A DNA stretch of 46,707 nucleotides from Bacillota bacterium (lineage in GTDB: Bacteria; Bacillota; UBA994; UBA5500). The notes under the pieces are model-generated. The model had not been told where the DNA came from. It saw only the letters and a program-made list of their open reading frames with translations, and ran no database searches. The stretch covers positions 1 through 46,707 of the forward strand of contig JAAYHE010000005.1 of assembly GCA_012735505.1 (NCBI GenBank), in the 5' to 3' direction. Shown one piece after another: positions 42,251-46,707 of this stretch (position 1 is the stretch's first letter; each line of letters starts with the position of its first letter). Both the position numbers and the translations under genes were made by a program.

Positions 42251-45200
42251 TCAGTCAACTTGGCCGGTAGCGTTCTCGTTAGGCACCCCGATTAGGTTGA
42301 AGTCTATCTTCAGGGGTTTAAAGTTCTTCCACTGGGGTATATGAGCTGTTATATCAACCTTTTGATTTCCCATGCCCACTACTTCAGTGTCCCAGGAGAA
42401 GGTTCCGTCTTCTGCCAAGGGGATGACTTCACCATTGATCCTTACCTCCACACCCGGTATTGCCCGGCCTGATACGGTATATGGACCTGGTAACACGCGG
42501 TGGACACGCGGATTGTCTAAAGTAACAGCCTTAAATTCAAAGTCCTGCGTGGTTGCGTTGCCAGCAACGTCAGTGGCCTCCAGCCTAAAGTTTATGCCTT
42601 TCTTCAGATCTACCGGGATGGGATCCGAGGCAAAAATACCCAAGTCATAGCCAAGGCCAGATTCCCCTGGAGGTGGCAAAACAGCATGGCTGGTGACAAC
42701 TAGCTTTTCGCCATTCAGGCGTACGTCACCGCCAAGGTCTAATAGGGCAAACAAGGCATCATCTACGAAACCTTGTACGATTACGTGACCCTCAACATCA
42801 CTTATCACAGGTGTAACATCGACGAACTTGGGTGGTAGGCTATGCACCATGATTCTGGCGTAGGCCATTGCGCCCTGATTGCCCGTATTGGTCATATTCA
42901 CCCAAGGGCCGCCCTCATACAGTTGATACTGGGGATAGATGGTGATATATCCATCACTGATGGTCACGTTTTCATCGTCTACGGTACCATCCCACTCAAA
43001 ACTATAGGTCCCTGCTGCTAAAGGCCCCGTGTAGCCAAAATAGCTATTAGACAAGCCATGCACGCGGAAACGAACGTCATGTACATCGCTACCTAAAGTA
43101 TAGGTAAAGGTAACCGTTCTCTGCGTGGCTTCAGGATTCAGAGACATATAGTCAGGGGCAACCGTAAACTGACTAACTGGCTGTTGATAAACAAAATGAT
43201 ACGGCAAGCGATAATAATCATCTGGATTATTCTTGTTGATGAAGTAGATGTAACCGCAGTATTCGCTTTCACCTAAGACGGAAGGTGGCAGCGTTGGGTC
43301 AATCTCCAGCGTGATCGGTAGCGTTTTGGTTTCGCCTGCTTTCAGTTCAACCTCGTCTGCTAGCAGAATCCGATATTGGTTCTCTGGATTATGCATAGCA
43401 ACCCTTATTTCATAAGAGTTGGTCTCATTACTGATGCTTTCCAATGTAACGTTCTTAGTCAGCTCCTCGACTGCAGCATCTCTAAAGGAAAGGCTTCCCG
43501 GTTTGATAAAGAGTTGAGTCTTGAGAGCACGCATAACGTTGATCAAACCAGCACCCTGGTCAATCGGACGGTACGATTGACCGTTTTCCTGCTTTATATC
43601 TACCGCCGTATTCATCAGGGCTAGTTTAACCTGCTCAGGTGTCCAATGAGGATACGCCTGCCGCAAAATTGCCGCGGCACCAGCAACTTGGGGAGTAGCC
43701 ATGCTAGTACCACTCAGGTTAGCATACCAGCCTCCATTTTCACGCTGTGTCGCACCACTCACAGGTTCTTCGCCCTCGGCCGGGAATGGAACAGCAGCAA
43801 TAACGACAGTACCTGGTGCTGATACGTCAGGCTTAATATCTAGCATGGAGGTTGGGCCCCGAGAACTGCCGTTGTTCATTACAACATAACTATCGTTAGA
43901 GAACTCGATAGTCTTGTTGCTCTGTGCCTTGAGTAACTGACCATCGGCCTGGCTGCTGCCTATGATGGGGATATCGCCATCGTTATAAATGGTACCGCTA
44001 ACTACCCCATCGGGCACATTATTGTAGACAATAACGGCAACCGCTCCGGCATCGCGGGCATTGTCATGTTTGAGATAGAAAGAAGTAGCGCCAGATGGCC
44101 CCCCACGGGATACGAGAGCTACCTTGCCCTCCACCAAGCTCCTGCCTTCTTCTACAATCCCATCCTCATAGAAGTCGCTTAGATAGCCACCATAGCCGCA
44201 GTCAACATATTCAAAGGTCTGTCCCTCTAGTTCGTCTAATTGCGGAGAATAGGTGAAAAGTCTAGCGAGGTGGGTCTGGCCTGTGCCATGCGAGAAAAAC
44301 TGTTTCATTCTGGCATCGGCATTACCTACCGAAATGGCCAACTGCGACTGTGCATAACCACCGGTAGTGCGCTCTACTGGGCCGTTATTACCGTTAGAGC
44401 AAACGAAAACAATTCCAGCTAATACGACATTGTCAATTGCCCTGGCACGCGGCGTATCAGGATGCCCATAGGTGCTGCCTATACTCATAGACACCACATC
44501 CACCTTATCTCTAACGGCCATCTCCATAGCTGCTAGAATGCGTGCCAGCGTACCACTGCCTCCCCAGAGTACACGGTAGTTCCTTATAGATGCCCCTGGC
44601 GCCGTAGCGGCAACTGTTGCTGCAACATGCGTGCCATGGCGGCCATCAACACCAATGTTGACCGACTCCTCGAGGGGTTGGTTGAGTATGAAATCCCAGC
44701 CACCGATAACACGATAGCCAGGCCCAATCCCTTCACCGAATTCGGGATGCATCCAGTCGACCCAACCATCAATCACACCCACTACGATACCTGAGCCATC
44801 ATAGCCGGGCGGGAGTTCCCAAGCTGACGGTGCATCGATAGTTGGCAGGCTGTTTTCTACGTCCTCGTAGTATACCTCGTCGGGATATACTGCCTTGACC
44901 CCAGAGATGGCCTCCAACTGTGCCACTTGGTTAGCCGGCAATTCAATTGCCATACCGTTGAATATCTTCGTATATCCAAAATGCAATTTGGAGGAGAGGC
45001 CCAGCTGACGCATACCCATCAGCGCCGTTTGTTGCTGTGCCTGTAATAGAATTTCATGGCTCTTCTCTTGGGCAGCAGTAACAAACATCCCCTGTGCTTG
45101 TAGATTTGCTCGCTGCCGTACTACTGGCTCATCTTCTAGTTCGACGATAACTGTAATGTTTTCCGATGAAGTTAGGTCATAGCCTTCAAACCGGCTTAGC

Positions 45201-45322
45201 AGCTCAGAACCTGGTTCTGGTGCTGCCTGTGCCGACAATGGTGAGAATGTACCCAAACCAACTAATAACGAAACCAACAAGACGAATGCTATCTTCTTGT
45301 ACCAGGTGTTTCCACTATACAC
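42251..45322 (-). CDS. Secreted S8 family serine protease (subtilase) with PA domain
   Basis: 1023 aa. A signal peptide (about 1-33, cleaved near AQA-AP) is followed by an I9-type propeptide (about 54-150, ITVIVELEDEPVV). The S8 domain has catalytic Asp 185, His 232 (GRHGTHVA) and Ser 540 (LSGTSMATPQVAG), with oxyanion Asn in SNGNNGP. A PA domain is inserted at about 395-465 (GKVALVSRGG, AGAVAVIVYN). About 420 residues of beta-sandwich-like modules follow to the C terminus, as in Vpr or C5a-peptidase-like enzymes. The Asp motif reads VIDGWVDW instead of the usual D-T/S-G. No sorting signal is seen. The GTG at 45322 has only a weak site. Confidence 0.95.
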   Translation of the reverse strand: MYSGNTWYKKIAFVLLVSLLVGLGTFSPLSAQAAPEPGSELLSRFEGYDLTSSENITVIVELEDEPVVRQRANLQAQGMFVTAAQEKSHEILLQAQQQTALMGMRQLGLSSKLHFGYTKIFNGMAIELPANQVAQLEAISGVKAVYPDEVYYEDVENSLPTIDAPSAWELPPGYDGSGIVVGVIDGWVDWMHPEFGEGIGPGYRVIGGWDFILNQPLEESVNIGVDGRHGTHVAATVAATAPGASIRNYRVLWGGSGTLARILAAMEMAVRDKVDVVSMSIGSTYGHPDTPRARAIDNVVLAGIVFVCSNGNNGPVERTTGGYAQSQLAISVGNADARMKQFFSHGTGQTHLARLFTYSPQLDELEGQTFEYVDCGYGGYLSDFYEDGIVEEGRSLVEGKVALVSRGGPSGATSFYLKHDNARDAGAVAVIVYNNVPDGVVSGTIYNDGDIPIIGSSQADGQLLKAQSNKTIEFSNDSYVVMNNGSSRGPTSMLDIKPDVSAPGTVVIAAVPFPAEGEEPVSGATQRENGGWYANLSGTSMATPQVAGAAAILRQAYPHWTPEQVKLALMNTAVDIKQENGQSYRPIDQGAGLINVMRALKTQLFIKPGSLSFRDAAVEELTKNVTLESISNETNSYEIRVAMHNPENQYRILLADEVELKAGETKTLPITLEIDPTLPPSVLGESEYCGYIYFINKNNPDDYYRLPYHFVYQQPVSQFTVAPDYMSLNPEATQRTVTFTYTLGSDVHDVRFRVHGLSNSYFGYTGPLAAGTYSFEWDGTVDDENVTISDGYITIYPQYQLYEGGPWVNMTNTGNQGAMAYARIMVHSLPPKFVDVTPVISDVEGHVIVQGFVDDALFALLDLGGDVRLNGEKLVVTSHAVLPPPGESGLGYDLGIFASDPIPVDLKKGINFRLEATDVAGNATTQDFEFKAVTLDNPRVHRVLPGPYTVSGRAIPGVEVRINGEVIPLAEDGTFSWDTEVVGMGNQKVDITAHIPQWKNFKPLKIDFNLIGVPNENATGQVD

Positions 45323-45649
45323 GAAAGCACCCCCATACAGTTTTTTTGGCTGACTACAAGTTATATCAGTTCACCTCCCTCCGACGTAGCCAAGCCCCTT
45401 GTGCTAACCTTTTTTCAACATGCAGGCAAACATTTCTTCCGAATGTTCTTATTTTTCGTTCGACTGATTTCGCCGAGCACGGTGCAATTTGCTCGAACTA
45501 AGCCAACACAGCTAGAAGTGGGGATCATACTGTCGAAAAACTTGTGCAGGCAGATGGCAGGCTGGGAAGGCAGGCTATGCTATTTACAGCCCGAGTCGGC
45601 TGGGATATATTGAGATGGGACTATTAAGCGAACAAAAAGGGGGCAGCAA
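45323..45649. other. 327-bp intergenic region, no gene seen
   Basis: This divergent region separates the subtilase and GNAT genes. I see no convincing gene or riboswitch. GGCAGGCT occurs twice at about 45562 and 45575, with a related GGCAG upstream, and ACATTTC/GAATGT gives a weak inverted repeat near 45430-45446. A T-rich run (TTTTTTTGG, about 45341) lies near the subtilase start. Confidence 0.4.
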
Positions 45650-46540
45650 ATGGATATCAGACGAGCACAGGCGCAGGATCGCGCTGTCGTATTAGCGCTC
45701 ATCAATGCTATAGATCCAGATGATTATATTCCCTACTGTTGGGATGAATGGGTGGCAGACTATGAAAATGGAATACCTTTAGTAGCTTGGTTCGACGGTT
45801 CCTTGCTGGGCCTTGCTCACGTGCAATTCCTTAGCCAGCGAGTAGCTTGGCTGCAGGCGCTACGAGTAGCGCCGACGGCTAGACGGCTAGGTGTTGGCAC
45901 TGCCCTCACCGAGGCGTGTTTACGCTCGGCTGCAAGGGCTAGACGCCATATCGCCCGCCTCCTAATCGATATTGACAATCGTGCTTCTCTTAGCCTAACT
46001 GCGAAAGCAGGTTTTACCCAGATAGCCGAATGGCTTCGCCTAGAAAAAAGCCTCGTAGCCTCTCCCAGCGCACCCCTGATGCGCTCGCCCCTGCCCGAGC
46101 ACCTGCCCCAGCTAGTGAAGCTGGCTCGACAACACGGCTTGGATTTGTGGCATACCGATTGGCAAACTTACGACCTGGACATCGAAGCGCTACAAGTATC
46201 ATTACGGAAGGGGAGCTTGCAGGTTCTGGCCGATAAGCCTACTGCAACTATGCTCGATATCGTCTATGATGAGGACGATCAGGAATATAAGACATATAAC
46301 CCGGTCGGCGACCCAGGAGCTACTCTAGAATTGTTGCAGGCAATGGAACAGGCTGCCTATCAGCAAGGACTGCCGCGAGTAGCCGTCTTGTTAGCCGCAG
46401 ATTCACCTTTCGTCCCGCACTTACAGCAGTTGGGTTATGAATTTGCCCGCGTGCAAACAGCCGACGGTAAATATATCAAAGATGGGGTCACAATTTGGGA
46501 GTATGATTTAACCACCTTGTTAGCAGCTGAGACCAACTAA
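45650..46540 (+). CDS. GNAT family N-acetyltransferase
   Basis: 296 aa. The N-terminal half (about 1-140) is a GNAT domain: RRAQAQDRAVV start, LQALRVAPTARRLGVGTALT as motif A for the acetyl-CoA pyrophosphate loop (R-R-L-G-V-G-T), and NRASLSLTAKAGFTQIAEW as motif B. The C-terminal half (about 150-296) looks like a second, degenerate GNAT-like module ending in FVPHLQQLGYEFARVQT. The substrate is unknown. AAAGGGGG precedes the ATG. The stop lies 12 bp before the insertion-sequence end. Confidence 0.88.
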   Translation: MDIRRAQAQDRAVVLALINAIDPDDYIPYCWDEWVADYENGIPLVAWFDGSLLGLAHVQFLSQRVAWLQALRVAPTARRLGVGTALTEACLRSAARARRHIARLLIDIDNRASLSLTAKAGFTQIAEWLRLEKSLVASPSAPLMRSPLPEHLPQLVKLARQHGLDLWHTDWQTYDLDIEALQVSLRKGSLQVLADKPTATMLDIVYDEDDQEYKTYNPVGDPGATLELLQAMEQAAYQQGLPRVAVLLAADSPFVPHLQQLGYEFARVQTADGKYIKDGVTIWEYDLTTLLAAETN

Positions 46541-46552
46541 AGGAAAATAATC

Positions 46553-46707
46553 GGGGCTGTTGCACTAATGGAGGCTCGCGTCACAACCAAAGAAGGAATT
46601 CTCTTACGTCAAAACCGTTCCATCCAGGTTGAGGGAGCCTTCGGTGTCATAAAACAAGACATGGGCTTTAGACGTTTTCTACTGCGAGGTCAGGTAAAAG
46701 TGGAAAC
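46553..46707 (+). pseudogene. Internally deleted IS1182-type element (terminus plus transposase 3' fragment)
   Basis: GGGGCTGTTGCACTAA at 46553-46568 resembles a terminal inverted repeat of IS1182-like elements. Right after it an open frame reads MEARVTTKEGILLRQNRSIQ, then VEGAFGVIKQDMGFRRFLLR, to the window edge. That is the C-terminal DDE part of such transposases (PF13751), normally some 350 or more residues in. The front of the gene is therefore missing between the terminus and the fragment. The piece continues beyond the window. It is inactive by itself. Confidence 0.75.

Noticed and set aside
45323-45649. c-di-GMP or other riboswitch ahead of the subtilase or GNAT gene
   Set aside because: None of the conserved riboswitch motifs I know could be found on either strand.

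Overview
The window is a stretch of chromosome from an endospore-forming Firmicute, most likely an anaerobic member of the Clostridia. Evidence for sporulation is a YunB homologue, a YtxC homologue, an alpha/beta small acid-soluble spore protein and a GerM-domain lipoprotein. Clostridial or low-GC Gram-positive habits include the gene order ytxC-thrS-infC-rpmI-rplT, trmH-pheST-zapA-cvpA-mutS2, T-box leaders on pheST and thrS, strong GGAGG ribosome-binding sites with frequent GTG/TTG starts, and 3-hydroxybutyryl-CoA dehydrogenase next to crotonase. The exact lineage cannot be fixed from the sequence alone.

Layout. (1) 1-526: the 5' end and leader of a leftward rRNA operon. (2) 526-3717: yunB and a divergent class A penicillin-binding protein. 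(3) 3721-18678: a long leftward housekeeping block, in transcription order ytxC, T-box-thrS, promoter/leader-infC-rpmI-rplT, ktrB-ktrA-trmH, yqzL-like small gene, T-box-pheS-pheT-zapA-cvpA, mutS2. (4) 18679-20740: a GC-rich unexplained spacer and a RocB-type M20 peptidase. (5) 20980-25391: an accessory CRISPR-Cas effector module, with cas8b/cst1-cas7/cst2-cas5 rightward and cas6 leftward, separated by a strong terminator. No cas3, cas1, cas2, cas4 or normal array is present; the only array-like signal is a pair of degenerate repeat-like sequences between cas5 and cas6. (6) 25574-26528: eight tRNA genes, all leftward, with two clear promoters and a terminator. (7) 26590-31930, leftward: murD, a second TrmH-family methylase, an M20D amidohydrolase, crotonase and 3-hydroxybutyryl-CoA dehydrogenase. 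(8) 32095-34661, rightward: a two-gene chromate-type transporter, an unknown protein and a NUDIX-like protein. (9) 34715-36393, leftward: a DUF1445/DUF4392 pair corresponding to the two halves of D-glutamate cyclase. (10) 36519-37217, rightward: gerM-like lipoprotein and an orphan small RNA gene with its own promoter and terminator. (11) 37261-45322: pyruvate kinase, threonine synthase (rightward), CCA-adding enzyme, SASP and a large secreted subtilase. (12) 45650-46707: a GNAT protein and the start of a deleted IS1182-like element.

How the parts fit. The two T-box operons couple Phe- and Thr-tRNA synthetase expression to uncharged tRNA, and the tRNA-Phe that would be sensed is itself encoded in the window. 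infC has an ATC start behind a good Shine-Dalgarno, the hallmark of IF3 autoregulation. The most notable candidates for new biology are the Cas3-less Cascade module with its degenerate repeat pair (vestigial array or a CreA-like guide) and the orphan small RNA at 37085-37217, whose 5' segment repeats the terminator's 3' arm and could form an alternative fold.
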